NCBI RefSeq assembly: GCF_026184235.1
Contig: NZ_CP110806.1
Span: 186,001-250,000 of the forward strand
From: Cellulomonas sp. S1-8
GTDB lineage: Bacteria; Actinomycetota; Actinomycetes; Actinomycetales; Cellulomonadaceae
Direction: 5' to 3'
Length of the DNA: 64,000 bases
Position numbers and translations under genes: made by a program. Within the stretch, counting starts at the first letter, position 1. Every line of letters starts with the position of its first letter. The notes below the pieces were generated by a model. It was given only the letters and a program-made list of their open reading frames with translations, was not told the origin of the DNA and made no database searches. Shown piece after piece: positions 32,911 through 41,826 of this stretch.

Positions 32911-35562
32911 ATGAGTCAGACTGCCGGGGTGACCGACCTGCTCTCGTCGCCGCGCCTGCTCGGCGACGGGGCGACGATCGCGCACCGGCCCGACTGGACG
33001 TGGCTCCCGTCGGGGGCCGCGCCGACCGACGCGGACCTCGTGCGCGCCGCCCGCCAGGCCGAGCAGCTGCTCGCCGAGCACGGCGTCACCTACGGCGCCG
33101 ACCTCACCGAGCGGGACCACCAGTGGCGCCTCGACCCGCTGCCCGTGGTCGTCGACGAGCCCGAGTGGGCCCGCCTGGACGCGGCGCTCGTGCAGCGCGC
33201 CGAGGTGCTCGACGCGGTCCTGCACGACCTGTACGGCGCGCGCCTGCTCCTCGACGACCGGGTGCTGCCCCCGACGGCCGTGCTGTCCCACCCGGGGTTC
33301 CTGCGGGCCGTCGACGGGCTGCGGCTGCCGGGTGGCCGTGAGCTCGTGCTCACCGCCACCGACCTGGTGCGCGACGCGGCGGGCGACTGGTGCGTCGTCG
33401 CGGACCGCACGCAGGCGCCGTCGGGAGCGGGGTACGCGATGGAGGACCGGCGCGTCACCGCGCAGGTCCTCGCGCCCGTGTACCGGCAGGCGTCCATCGC
33501 GCGGCTCGGGCCGTTCTTCCACGCGCTGCGCAAGGCCCTGCACGAGGTCGCGCCCCCGACCGCGGGCGACGAGCCCCGCGCGGTGCTGCTGTCGCCCGGG
33601 CCCGCCAGCGAGACCGCGTTCGACCAGGCGTACCTCGCGTCGATGCTCGGCCTGCCGCTCGTCGAGGGCAGCGACCTGCTCGTGCGCGCCGGGCGCCTGT
33701 ACCTGCAGGGCATCGACGGCCTCGAACCCGTCGACGTCGTCCTGCGCCGCGTCGACGGCGACTGGTGCGACCCGCTGGACCTGCGCGCGGGCTCCCGCCT
33801 GGGGGTCCCGGGCCTCGTGCACGCCGTGCGGAACGGCGCGGTCAGCGTCGTCAACCCGCTGGGTGCGTCCGTGCTGGAGAACCCCGCCCTGCTCGGCTAC
33901 CTGCCGCGGATCGCGCGCGCCGTGCTCGACCAGGACCTCACGCTCGCGTCCGCGCCCACCTGGTGGTGCGGCGAGGAGCGCGCGCTGCGCCACGTGCTGT
34001 CCCGGATCGACCGGCTCGTCATCAAGCCCACCGTGCACGGGCCGCGGACCACGACGGTGCTGGGCTGGACGCTGTCCGCCGCGGAGCGTGACGAGCTCGC
34101 GGCGCGCATCACCGCCGAGCCGTGGGCGTGGGTCGGGCAGGAGCCCGTCGGGCCGACCCTCGAGCCCGCCGCGGACGCCGGCGTCGGCGCCGTCCGACCC
34201 GGCGCGTCGGATCTCGGGGCCGACGACCTCGGACCGCGCGCCGCGGTCATGCGCACGTACGCCGTCGCGCACGCCGGGACCTACACCGTCATGGCGGGCG
34301 GTCTGGCACGGGTCGCCGACGACCACGTCGTGTCGTCGTCGTCCGCGGGCGCACTGGCCAAGGACGTGTGGGTGCTGGCGTCGCAGCCCCCGGTGCCGGC
34401 CGTCGCGCTGCGGGAGGACGCCGTCGTCGGGGTGGGCCGCACGGCCGGCTACGGCGTCTCGCCGCGCGCCGCCGAGAACCTCTACTGGATGGGCCGGTAC
34501 GCCGAGCGTGCCGAGGACGGCGTGCGCGTGCTGCGCGCCGTCACGGACCGCTGGGACGACTTCCACCGTGTGCCGGACAGCGCGGGCGGCCAGGCGCTCG
34601 CGGTGCTGCTGCAGGCGCTGACGCCCGCGGCGCTCCCCGACGGCGGCGAGGTCGTCGCGACGGACCCGCTGGCCGAGCACGTCGGCCCGCGCGTGCCCGC
34701 GCTGCGTGACCTGCTGCTCGACCAGCGCACGCCCGGGTCCGTCGCGCGGGCCGTCAAGCGGCTCGGTGCGTCCGCCGCGACCGTGCGCGACCAGCTCTCG
34801 ACCGACACCTTCGGGCCGCTCGCCCGCATCGAGCGCACGCTGCGGGCCGAGCGCTCGCGGGTGCGCTCGCGCCAGCAGCCTGGTGAGGGGCTGGACGTGG
34901 GGGACGTCCCCCCGGCCTCCGTCACGGCAGGGCTGCGCCCCACGCTCGACCGCGTCCTGGAGAGCCTGCTCGCGATCTCCGGCATCGCCGCCGAGGGGCT
35001 GACCCGGGACGTCGGCTGGCACCTGCTCGACGCGGGCCGCCGCATCGAGCGCGCCCAGCGGCTCGTCGCGATGCTCGCGGCGACGCTCGTCGAGCGCCGG
35101 CCCGGCGACGTCGAGGACCTGGTGCTGGAGTCGGTGCTGCTCTCGACGGAGTCCGCGATCACGTACCGCCGACGCCACCAGTCGGGCGCGAGCGTCGCCA
35201 GCGTCCTGGACCTGCTGGTGCACGACCGCACCAACCCGCGCTCGCTCGCCTTCGCCCTCGACCGCCTGCTCGCGGACCTGGAGGCGGTGCCCGCGCCGCG
35301 GTCTGCCGCGCAGCGCGACCACCTGCTGCACGGCGTCGCCGACCTGGTCGCGGAGCTCGACACGGTCGCCGTCGGCAACGAGATCTCCGAGGACGGGCGC
35401 CGCGTGCGGCTCGCCGACACGCTCGAGTCGATGCTGTGGCGGCTGCGGGAGGCGTCGGACGAGATCGAGCGCGTGCACTTCGTCCGCCCGGCACCCAGCC
35501 GCGCGCTCGCGGACCTGTGGGGGTCGACCTACGGCCGCCCGACCGAGGGGGGCGCCGAGTGA
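32911..35562 (+). CDS. Circularly permuted ATP-grasp protein fused to an alpha-E domain
   Basis: An 883-aa cytoplasmic protein. The first 500 residues are a circularly permuted type 2 ATP-grasp ligase (RDHQWRLDPLPVVVDEPEWA, VVADRTQAPSGAGYAMEDR, GPASETAFDQAYLASMLGL, VIKPTVHGPRTTTVLGW). The rest is an alpha-E helical domain (SPRAAENLYWMGRYAERAED, DAGRRIERAQRLVAML, ESVLLSTESAITYRRRH). In many genomes these are two genes. With the transglutaminase next door they form a conserved cluster predicted to make and process peptide amide bonds. ATG 32911 is chosen, and GTG 32929 is an alternative. Confidence 0.9.
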   Translation: MSQTAGVTDLLSSPRLLGDGATIAHRPDWTWLPSGAAPTDADLVRAARQAEQLLAEHGVTYGADLTERDHQWRLDPLPVVVDEPEWARLDAALVQRAEVLDAVLHDLYGARLLLDDRVLPPTAVLSHPGFLRAVDGLRLPGGRELVLTATDLVRDAAGDWCVVADRTQAPSGAGYAMEDRRVTAQVLAPVYRQASIARLGPFFHALRKALHEVAPPTAGDEPRAVLLSPGPASETAFDQAYLASMLGLPLVEGSDLLVRAGRLYLQGIDGLEPVDVVLRRVDGDWCDPLDLRAGSRLGVPGLVHAVRNGAVSVVNPLGASVLENPALLGYLPRIARAVLDQDLTLASAPTWWCGEERALRHVLSRIDRLVIKPTVHGPRTTTVLGWTLSAAERDELAARITAEPWAWVGQEPVGPTLEPAADAGVGAVRPGASDLGADDLGPRAAVMRTYAVAHAGTYTVMAGGLARVADDHVVSSSSAGALAKDVWVLASQPPVPAVALREDAVVGVGRTAGYGVSPRAAENLYWMGRYAERAEDGVRVLRAVTDRWDDFHRVPDSAGGQALAVLLQALTPAALPDGGEVVATDPLAEHVGPRVPALRDLLLDQRTPGSVARAVKRLGASAATVRDQLSTDTFGPLARIERTLRAERSRVRSRQQPGEGLDVGDVPPASVTAGLRPTLDRVLESLLAISGIAAEGLTRDVGWHLLDAGRRIERAQRLVAMLAATLVERRPGDVEDLVLESVLLSTESAITYRRRHQSGASVASVLDLLVHDRTNPRSLAFALDRLLADLEAVPAPRSAAQRDHLLHGVADLVAELDTVAVGNEISEDGRRVRLADTLESMLWRLREASDEIERVHFVRPAPSRALADLWGSTYGRPTEGGAE

Positions 35563-36485
35563 GCGCGCGCACGTACGACCTGGTGCACCGCACGACGTAC
35601 GAGTACGCGCAAGCGGTCACCGACTCCTACGGCCGGACCACGCTGACCCCGCGGGACCTGCCCGACCAGCGCCTGCTCACCAGCTCCGTGACCATCGACC
35701 CGCCGCCCGCCGACAGCGGGCAGCACGTCGACTGGTTCGGCAACACCACCACCTACTTCGGCGTGACCAGGCCGCACACCCGGCTCGTCGTCACCGCCCG
35801 CTCGACGCTCGAGGTCAGCCGCACGGTCCCGCCGCGCGAGCAGCTGCCCGACGTCGGGTGGCGCGCCGTGGCGCGGGCCGTCACCGCGGGCGACCTCGGG
35901 GTGCTGCACACGGACGCGGCCGGGGTCGTCGGGCTGCGCGAGGCCGTGCTGCCGTCCACGCACGTGACGTTCGTCGACGAGGTCCGCGACTGGGCCGCGC
36001 CGTCGTTCGCCGACGACCGCCCCCTGGCGGACGTCGTCGTGGACCTGGTCCACCGCATCCGCGTCGAGCTGACGTACCGGTCCGGGTCCACGACCGTCCA
36101 CACGACGCAGGCGCAGCTGCTCGCGCAGGGCGCGGGCGTCTGCCAGGACTTCGCGCACCTGATGATCGCCGCGCTCCGGCTGCACGGCGTGCCCGCGCGG
36201 TACGCCTCGGGGTACATCGAGACGCGCCCGCGGCCTGGCCGCCCCAAGCTGCGCGGCGCCGACGCGTCGCACGCCTGGGTCTCGGTGTGGCTGCCCGGGC
36301 ACGGCTGGCTCGACGCCGACCCCACCAACGACCAGCTCGTCGACGACCGCTACGTCGTGCTCGGCTGGGGCCGCGACTACCACGACGTGCCCCCGCTGCG
36401 GGGCGTCATCTTCACCGAGGGCGGCGGCGCGACACCACGCGTCGAGGTCGACCTGGTGCCGACGGGGTCGGAGCCGTTCGGCTGA
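35559..36485 (+). CDS. Transglutaminase-like cysteine protease
   Basis: A 308-aa protein. The N-terminal Bact_transglu_N domain starts YDLVHRTTYEYAQAVTDSYG. The catalytic core follows with Cys in GAGVCQDFAHLMIAALR, His in ASHAWVSVWLPG and Asp in DADPTNDQ, giving a complete triad. GTG 35559 overlaps the stop of the ATP-grasp gene (GTGA). Members linked to ATP-grasp/alpha-E genes are predicted to be peptidases that act on the ligase product. Confidence 0.93.
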   Translation: MSARTYDLVHRTTYEYAQAVTDSYGRTTLTPRDLPDQRLLTSSVTIDPPPADSGQHVDWFGNTTTYFGVTRPHTRLVVTARSTLEVSRTVPPREQLPDVGWRAVARAVTAGDLGVLHTDAAGVVGLREAVLPSTHVTFVDEVRDWAAPSFADDRPLADVVVDLVHRIRVELTYRSGSTTVHTTQAQLLAQGAGVCQDFAHLMIAALRLHGVPARYASGYIETRPRPGRPKLRGADASHAWVSVWLPGHGWLDADPTNDQLVDDRYVVLGWGRDYHDVPPLRGVIFTEGGGATPRVEVDLVPTGSEPFG

Positions 36486-36509
36486 GGCGGCCGGGCCGCC
36501 CGCCTGCCG

Positions 36510-37418
36510 TCAGCCGCGCACCCGCGCGCGGGCGTCGATCTCCTCCTGCGAGACGACGAACCCGCCCGCGTCGACGACCGTGCCGCCGGCCGTGCGCCAC
36601 AGCGTCGCGACGACGCGCGAGATGCTCGGCGTGACCCGCTGCCGCGCGATCACGTGCAGCTGGGACGGGTGCGACATCTCCAGCTCCAGCGGGTCGTGCG
36701 GGCGCCACGCCACGCGGTAGGCCCACGGACCGTGCTCGCGCCAGTCGAGGGTCGACAGCACGACGGGCACCTCGGTGGAGCGCGTGCAGCTCACGACGAC
36801 CGTGCCGTCGTACTCGTACGTCGCGGCCAGCGAGAACCCGACGCCGTGGGCGCCGTCGTGCTCGACGGGGCTCAGCCGGCTGCCCGACAGCGCGGGGCGG
36901 ACCAGCGGCAGGGCGTCGGCCGCGCGCAGGGGGACGGACGACCACAGCGTGAGGTCGACCGCGGACAGGGGATCGGGGACGACGGCCCGGTCCCGCGCGG
37001 CGGGCACGATCCCGCCGCCGGTGCGACGCGCCACGGCCGTGGCCCAGCCGGTGACGAGGCCGGGTGCCAGCGTCGCGCCCGGCACGGGCGTCGCGGGCAG
37101 CCCGTACAGGTCGCTGTCCTGCGCGGGGAGCGTCAGGGCGCGGGCGTCGGTCGCGTCGAGGGGGTAGGGGCCGACGACGTCGACGGCCCCGTCGAGGCTC
37201 AGCACGCCCGCGGTGCTGACGGGGGCGACGGCGATGCCGCGGAACCGGGCACCCGACATCGGCCGCGACGCCGGGGCAGCCTCCGCGGACGCCGGCTCGC
37301 GCGTCCAGTGCGCGACGGGGAACCAGGCGCGGGCCAGCGGCGCGAGGTCGGTGCCGCGGGGGACCGCGAGGACGTGGAGGCCGGCGAGCGCGGACAGCAC
37401 CGCAGGCGGTTCGGTCAT
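36510..37418 (-). CDS. Uncharacterised protein, paralogue of the 12-13.1 kb gene
   Basis: A 302-aa soluble protein with no family I recognise. Its C-terminal third (YRVAWRPHDPLELEMSHPS, RQRVTPSISRVVATLWRTAG) aligns with the end of the protein encoded at 11987-13141. There is no signal peptide. It lies convergent to the transglutaminase gene and is not clearly in an operon. The N-terminal segment LAGLHVLAVPRGTDLAPLA reads like a small alpha/beta start. Both paralogues may share an unknown house function. Confidence 0.75.
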   Translation of the reverse strand: MTEPPAVLSALAGLHVLAVPRGTDLAPLARAWFPVAHWTREPASAEAAPASRPMSGARFRGIAVAPVSTAGVLSLDGAVDVVGPYPLDATDARALTLPAQDSDLYGLPATPVPGATLAPGLVTGWATAVARRTGGGIVPAARDRAVVPDPLSAVDLTLWSSVPLRAADALPLVRPALSGSRLSPVEHDGAHGVGFSLAATYEYDGTVVVSCTRSTEVPVVLSTLDWREHGPWAYRVAWRPHDPLELEMSHPSQLHVIARQRVTPSISRVVATLWRTAGGTVVDAGGFVVSQEEIDARARVRG

Positions 37419-37598
37419 GGCCGGAAGTTACACAGTCTTTGCTGCGCCGGTGTTTCGCATCCGGACATCGCCGACCCCGGCCCCGGCGCGTCGCGCAGGG
37501 CGCGCCGGGGCCGTCCGGCAAGGTGTCCGCGTGCTGGGACGCGCCATGCCGTGGGGGCCGTGGCAAGCCCGGGTCGCGCGCCGGTCATCCCGCCGACG

Positions 37599-38156
37599 TC
37601 AGGCGTTCACGTCGTCCAGGTGGTGCACGACGTCGTGCAGGAAGTAGCGCGTGAGGGTGCGGACCGTGAACACCGAGCCGTTGCTGCGCCGGCCCGTGCG
37701 GTCCCACCCGTCGGCCGGCACGGCGTCGAGGCGGTCGGCCATCGCCGAGGAGGCGCGCGCGAGCTCGTCGGCGACCACGGCAGGGTCCTGCAGGTCGTAG
37801 CGGTCCGCCAGGGCGGTCGCGTCCTGGTCCCAGTCGTCGAACAGCGGGTCGTCCTGCTCGACCATGAGGCGCACGCGCGTCCCGAACACGCGCATCACGT
37901 CGCGCACGTGGGCGCCGTACTCCAGGGTCGACCAGACGCCCGGGGCGGGGCGCTCGCGGGCGTCGTCGCGGTGCAGCGCGGCCGTCCACCGCGGGATCAG
38001 GTCGCGCACAGTGCCGGCGATGCCCGTGGGCTCGACGTCCCAGGCGGCGAACCCGCACTCGGGGCAGCGGGTCTGCAGGACCCACGTCCAGTCCTTGGCG
38101 TCCGGCACGATGGCCGGGGGGAGCTCGGTGGCCTCGGCAGGGCGGTCGGTGTCCAC
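37599..38156 (-). CDS. DinB-like protein with zinc-knuckle start
   Basis: A 185-aa protein starting at GTG 38156. It carries an early RCPECGF motif, then the four-helix DinB/YfiT pattern: IPRWTAALHRDDARE, VWSTLEYGAHVRDVMRVFG, and the end YFLHDVVHHLDDV. The His residues in EYGAHVRD and FLHDVVHH are the usual metal ligands. This family includes mycothiol- or bacillithiol-dependent enzymes and unassigned members. The substrate is unknown. Confidence 0.85.
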   Translation of the reverse strand: MDTDRPAEATELPPAIVPDAKDWTWVLQTRCPECGFAAWDVEPTGIAGTVRDLIPRWTAALHRDDARERPAPGVWSTLEYGAHVRDVMRVFGTRVRLMVEQDDPLFDDWDQDATALADRYDLQDPAVVADELARASSAMADRLDAVPADGWDRTGRRSNGSVFTVRTLTRYFLHDVVHHLDDVNA

Positions 38157-38341
38157 GTCGCCACGTTAGCGGCCCGACCGGGGCACCCGTGCCAGGGGCG
38201 CCCGTGCGGGCGGCCGATCCGGTAGCGGTGATGGTCGGGCGACGCGCCCCCTCCCGCGCGCCGCCCGACCGGGCAACTGGGCGACGGACTCCCACGAGGG
38301 GCGTCGCCGTCGATGCCACCGCGGCTCACGCTAGAGGTCGG

Positions 38342-38363
38342 ACCGTTGCACAACCGTTGCACG
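38342..38363. repeat. 11-nt direct repeat ACCGTTGCAC
   Basis: Two head-to-tail copies of ACCGTTGCAC at an exact 11-nt period (38342-38352 and 38353-38363), about one helical turn. They lie between the GAF regulator gene and the DinB-like gene. This could be a tandem operator for a regulator binding one face of the DNA. The remainder of 38157-38427 shows no gene. Confidence 0.6.
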
Positions 38364-38427
38364 ACGAGATCCGTCATCGCGGCGGTCCTCGGTCGCCCTT
38401 GGGCGGCGGACGCCGGGACGTCGCGGG

Positions 38428-39771
38428 TCAGCGCAGGGTGCGGTCGAGCTGGGCGAGCCGCGTGTGCGCCCGCAGGTGCGCCGCGGACCCGATGGGGGCC
38501 ACGCGCGCCAGCGTCTGCCAGGCCTGCCAGTCCTCGGCGCCGTCGTCGCTCGCGGTCCAGCGGGCGACCAGGCTCGGGTCCCCGGAGGCGAGCGTGGCGG
38601 CGCGGACCTCGCCCAGCACGGTCTCGCGCAGGCGCGCGACGCCCGGTGCGGACGAGCGGGGCAGGACCGAGCCGGCGTACGACGACAGCGCGCCCTCCAC
38701 GTCGCCGACGGCCAGGGCGGCGCGCACGGCGTCGACGTCGGTCTGCAGCGGCGCCGTCAGCCGGTACGGCCGTGACTCGGACAGCAGCGGGCCGACGAGG
38801 CGGCGCAGCCGCGAGATCTCGGCGCGGACCGTCACCTCGGACAGCTCGGACTCGGAGAGCAGCACCGCGAGCTCGTCGCCGCGCAGGCCTGCGGGGTGCT
38901 CGGCGAGCAGGAGCAGGATCTCGGCGTGGCGGCAGGTCAGGCGGCGGCGACCGGCGGGCGTGTGCAGCGTGCCGCCCTGCCTGCCGAGGACCGCGAGCCG
39001 GGCACCCGGCGTGGTCCCGGTGGTCGCCGTGGTCGCGGAGATGGTCGCCTCGATCGCGGCGACGGTCGCCCGGACCAGGGCGAGCGCCATCCACGACGCG
39101 GCGTCGTCGCGCCCGGTGATGTCGAGCACGCCGAGCAGCCGGCCCTGCGGGTCGTGCACGGGCACGGCCGCGCAGTTCCACGGGTGCACGACGCGCGCCC
39201 AGTGCTCGGTGCTCATGACCTGCAGCGGTCGCCGGGTCGCGAGCGCCGTGCCCAGCGCGTTGGTGCCGACCGCGTCCTCGCGCCAGGCGGCGCCCTCGAC
39301 GAAACCGACGCTGTCGAGCGGGGCGCGCAACGCCGGGTCGCCGTCGACCCACAGCAGGCGACCGGACTCGTCGCTGAGCGCCGCGACCCAGCCCGCCCCC
39401 GGCTCGACGAGCAGGCGGCGCACGATGGGCACCGCACCGGACAGCGGGTGGGTGCTGCGCAGCTCGGCGAGGTCCGCGCCGACGACGTCGACGGGCGGTG
39501 TGGGGAGCTCGGGGTCGACGCCGTCACGGCGGCTGCGCCGCCAGGAGTCGGCGACGACCGGACGCACCTGGCGGCCGGGGTCGTCACCGGACGCGACGAA
39601 GCGCTCGTGGGCGGCGCGCACGACGGCCGACGGGCGTTCGGCGTTCTCCGCGACGTGCCAGTCCCCGGGGCGTTCGGCGGGCACGGGGGCGGGCACAGGG
39701 GCGGGCACCGGTCCGCCGTGCGCGGGGCCCCCGGGGGGCCCGTCCTGCGCAGGATGGACGTGTCGGCTCAT
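38428..39771 (-). CDS. GAF-domain transcriptional regulator
   Basis: A 447-aa protein. I use ATG 39771 because a TACAAT -10 sits at 39817-39822, and the longer GTG frame would start at or before the transcript. After a Pro-rich N terminus comes an AcoR-type sensor: VRPVVADSWRRSRRDGVDPE, the GAF segment WREDAVGTNALGTALATRRP and VHPWNCAAVPVHDPQGRLLG. The C terminus has no sigma-54 AAA domain. Instead it has a winged-helix part (CRHAEILLLLAEHPAGLRG, VRAEISRLRRLVGPLL). Related actinobacterial proteins regulate aldehyde or alcohol oxidation genes. Confidence 0.85.
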   Translation of the reverse strand: MSRHVHPAQDGPPGGPAHGGPVPAPVPAPVPAERPGDWHVAENAERPSAVVRAAHERFVASGDDPGRQVRPVVADSWRRSRRDGVDPELPTPPVDVVGADLAELRSTHPLSGAVPIVRRLLVEPGAGWVAALSDESGRLLWVDGDPALRAPLDSVGFVEGAAWREDAVGTNALGTALATRRPLQVMSTEHWARVVHPWNCAAVPVHDPQGRLLGVLDITGRDDAASWMALALVRATVAAIEATISATTATTGTTPGARLAVLGRQGGTLHTPAGRRRLTCRHAEILLLLAEHPAGLRGDELAVLLSESELSEVTVRAEISRLRRLVGPLLSESRPYRLTAPLQTDVDAVRAALAVGDVEGALSSYAGSVLPRSSAPGVARLRETVLGEVRAATLASGDPSLVARWTASDDGAEDWQAWQTLARVAPIGSAAHLRAHTRLAQLDRTLR

Positions 39772-39816
39772 GCGTTCCGGGCTCTCGTCGGACTGGTCGT
39801 TCGGGCGTGCGAACAC

Positions 39817-39822
39817 ATTGTA
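39817..39822 (-). promoter_or_regulatory. -10 box of the GAF regulator gene
   Basis: TACAAT on the minus strand, a near-consensus -10. It places the transcription start near 39810 and supports ATG 39771 as the translation start. The -35 is weak, which would fit activator control. Confidence 0.5.
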
Positions 39823-39895
39823 GGCGAAAGCGACGAACCGCCGTGAGGAATGTCACACTTCAACCAAACTCATCCCCCTTCCCTGCCCCTTTTCC

Positions 39896-39918
39896 TGACA
39901 CACTGTGTGAAGATGTCA
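39896..39918 (+). promoter_or_regulatory. Operator-like inverted repeat upstream of the TetR gene
   Basis: TGACA (39896-39900) and TGTCA (39914-39918) flank CACACTGTGTG, itself a perfect 11-bp palindrome (39899-39909). It lies 3-25 nt before the ATG. TetR repressors typically bind such a site over their own promoter. Confidence 0.55.
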
Positions 39919-39920
39919 GC

Positions 39921-40526
39921 ATGCCGAAGATCATCGGGGCGTCGCTCCACGAGCACCGCGAGCAGACCCGTCGCCGCCTGTTCGACGCCCTGTCCACGCT
40001 GATGAACGAGCGCGGCTTCGACGTCATCACGCTCGCCGACATCGCCGCCGCCGCCGGCGTGGGCCGCACGGCCGTGTACAACCACTTCCCCGACAAGGAG
40101 GCGCTGCTCCTCGGCTTCATCACGCACGAGACCGAGCAGTACGCCGCGGGCCTGCAGGCCTCCCTGGACGACATCGACGACCCGGTCGAGCAGCTGCGCG
40201 CCTACGTCCGCGCGCAGGCCTCGCTGACGCGCGTCTACCACGTGGCCCCGGGGCCGGAGCTGCGCTCGGTGCTCTCCCGCGGCGCGCAGCAGCGCGTCCG
40301 GGAGCACGTCGTGGTCGTGGAGCAGATCCTGTGCCGCATCCTCGACGCCGGCATCGCCTCCGGCGTCTTCCCCGAGCAGGACCTCGCCACCACCGTCCCG
40401 CTCGTCAACGCGTGCCTCACCGGCCGCGGCCTGCCCGAGGGCGGCGCCGCCCGCGAGCGCGCCGTCGAGCAGACGGCCGCGTTCGTGCTGCGCGCCGTCG
40501 GCGCCGGCGTCCCGGTGCCGGTCTGA
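39921..40526 (+). CDS. TetR family regulator
   Basis: A 201-aa repressor. The N-terminal HTH is RRLFDALSTLMNERGFDVIT followed by LADIAAAAGVGRTAVYNHFP and DKEALLLGFI, the classical TetR DNA-binding helices. The C-terminal ligand domain is AYVRAQASLTRVYHVAPGP and on. It is divergent from the GAF regulator gene with a shared 150-bp promoter region. No dedicated target gene is next to it. The ligand is unknown. Confidence 0.9.
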   Translation: MPKIIGASLHEHREQTRRRLFDALSTLMNERGFDVITLADIAAAAGVGRTAVYNHFPDKEALLLGFITHETEQYAAGLQASLDDIDDPVEQLRAYVRAQASLTRVYHVAPGPELRSVLSRGAQQRVREHVVVVEQILCRILDAGIASGVFPEQDLATTVPLVNACLTGRGLPEGGAARERAVEQTAAFVLRAVGAGVPVPV

Positions 40527-40651
40527 GCGCGCAGCGGGGCGGCCGGCCGGGCGGGCCCGGGCGCGGCGCGGGCCCTCGGCGCGCCGGTCCGGCGGGCGAC
40601 CGTCGGGCGACCGGGAACCGGTACGGCGATCGCCGCACGGCGCCCGCCCCG

Positions 40652-41728
40652 GTGCCGCTGACGTCCGTCGAGCTCACCTACCTGCCCGGCCTGCGCGACG
40701 TGCTGGCCGACGAGGTCGCGCAGGTGCTCCCCGGCGCGCGGGGCGTGCGCGACGTGCGCGACCGTGACGACGCGCTCGCGCTCGGGCTACCAGGGTCGCT
40801 CGCCGCCGTCGCGGGCCTGCGCACGGCGGTCGCCGCGTGGGTCGTCGTCCACCTCGACGTGCCGCGGCCGAAGTCCTTCACGAGCCCCGAGCACCTGCGC
40901 CGCATCGTCGACGCGATGTACGCCTCGCTGCGCGTCGGCGGCTCCTCGACGTTCCGGTTCGAGGCCGCGGGTGCCGACTCCCCGGCCTTCACCCGGCTCG
41001 GCGACCTGCTGCACGAGGCCACGGGCCTGCTGCACGACCCCGGCACGGGCGACCTCGTCGTGCGCGTGCGCCGCGGCCTGCGCCGCGGCGACGTCGACCC
41101 CGGGTGGGACGTGCTGGTGCGCGTCGGGCCGCGGCCGCTGTCGGCGCGGACGTGGCGCGTCGCGGACTTCCCCGGCGCCGTCAACGCGACCATCGCCGCC
41201 GCGGTCGCGCGGCTCGCGGAGGTGCGCCCGGCCGACCGCGTCCTCAACCTCATGGCGGGCTCCGGCACGCTGCTCGTCGAGCGGCTCCTCGCAGGGCCCG
41301 TCGCGGCGGCCGTGGCGGTCGACCGCGACGCCGCCGCGCTCGACGCGGCCCGGGCGAACCTCGAGGCCGCGCGGCTGCTGTCCCGCCCGCCGCGTCCCGT
41401 GCTCGTGCGCGCCGACGCGACCGACCCGGACGCGCTGCGCGCCGCGGTCACCGCGCCGCTGGGTGGTCCCGCGGACGTCGTGCTCGCCGACCCGCCCTGG
41501 GGCACGCTGCACGGCTCGCACGCCGACGCGCCCCGGCTGCACGCAGGCCTGCTGCGCGCGGCGCACGCCGTCGCCGCGCCCGGGGCGCGGCTCGTCGTGC
41601 TGACGCACGAGGTCAAGGTGATGGAGCGGGTCGTGCGCGGCGCGGCAGACCTGTGGGTGCCGCGCTCCGAGACCCGCGTCTTCGCCAAGGGTCACCACCC
41701 GCGGATCCACGTCCTCGACCGTCGCTGA
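40652..41728 (+). CDS. RNA/DNA methyltransferase of the UPF0020/TrmN type
   Basis: A 358-aa SAM-dependent methyltransferase. Start GTG 40652 gives the family start SVELTYLPGLRDVLADEVAQ. The N-terminal half is a THUMP-like RNA-binding region. The catalytic half has VNATIAAAVARL, the SAM motif VLNLMAGSGTLLVERLL and the base-flipping ADPPWGTLHGS (DPPW motif for N-methylation of a purine). Related enzymes methylate guanine 6 of tRNA or rRNA guanines. The exact target is unknown. Confidence 0.82.
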   Translation: MPLTSVELTYLPGLRDVLADEVAQVLPGARGVRDVRDRDDALALGLPGSLAAVAGLRTAVAAWVVVHLDVPRPKSFTSPEHLRRIVDAMYASLRVGGSSTFRFEAAGADSPAFTRLGDLLHEATGLLHDPGTGDLVVRVRRGLRRGDVDPGWDVLVRVGPRPLSARTWRVADFPGAVNATIAAAVARLAEVRPADRVLNLMAGSGTLLVERLLAGPVAAAVAVDRDAAALDAARANLEAARLLSRPPRPVLVRADATDPDALRAAVTAPLGGPADVVLADPPWGTLHGSHADAPRLHAGLLRAAHAVAAPGARLVVLTHEVKVMERVVRGAADLWVPRSETRVFAKGHHPRIHVLDRR

Positions 41729-41749
41729 CGCGGGCCCACGGAAGTGTGT

Positions 41750-41761
41750 CGAAACGCTTCG
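41750..41761 (+). promoter_or_regulatory. LacI-type operator-like site before LPMO gene 1
   Basis: CGAAACGCTTCG, palindromic except for one base pair around its CG centre, lies 66 nt before the ATG of the first AA10 gene. Similar sites precede the other three secreted polysaccharide-degrading genes in this window. Confidence 0.5.
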
Positions 41762-41826
41762 CCGCCTTCCGCCCGGCGGCGCCGCGCGCGAGCGTAGGGG
41801 CTCGCCCCCGACCACCGGAGAGCCGC

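Noticed and set aside
32158..35478. A 1106-aa minus-strand open frame over the ATP-grasp gene
   Set aside because: It is a shadow of the confirmed plus-strand ATP-grasp/alpha-E gene, with low-complexity composition and no ribosome binding site.
39816..39816. GTG 39816 as start of the GAF regulator
   Set aside because: A TACAAT -10 immediately upstream would place the transcription start after this codon. ATG 39771 is used.
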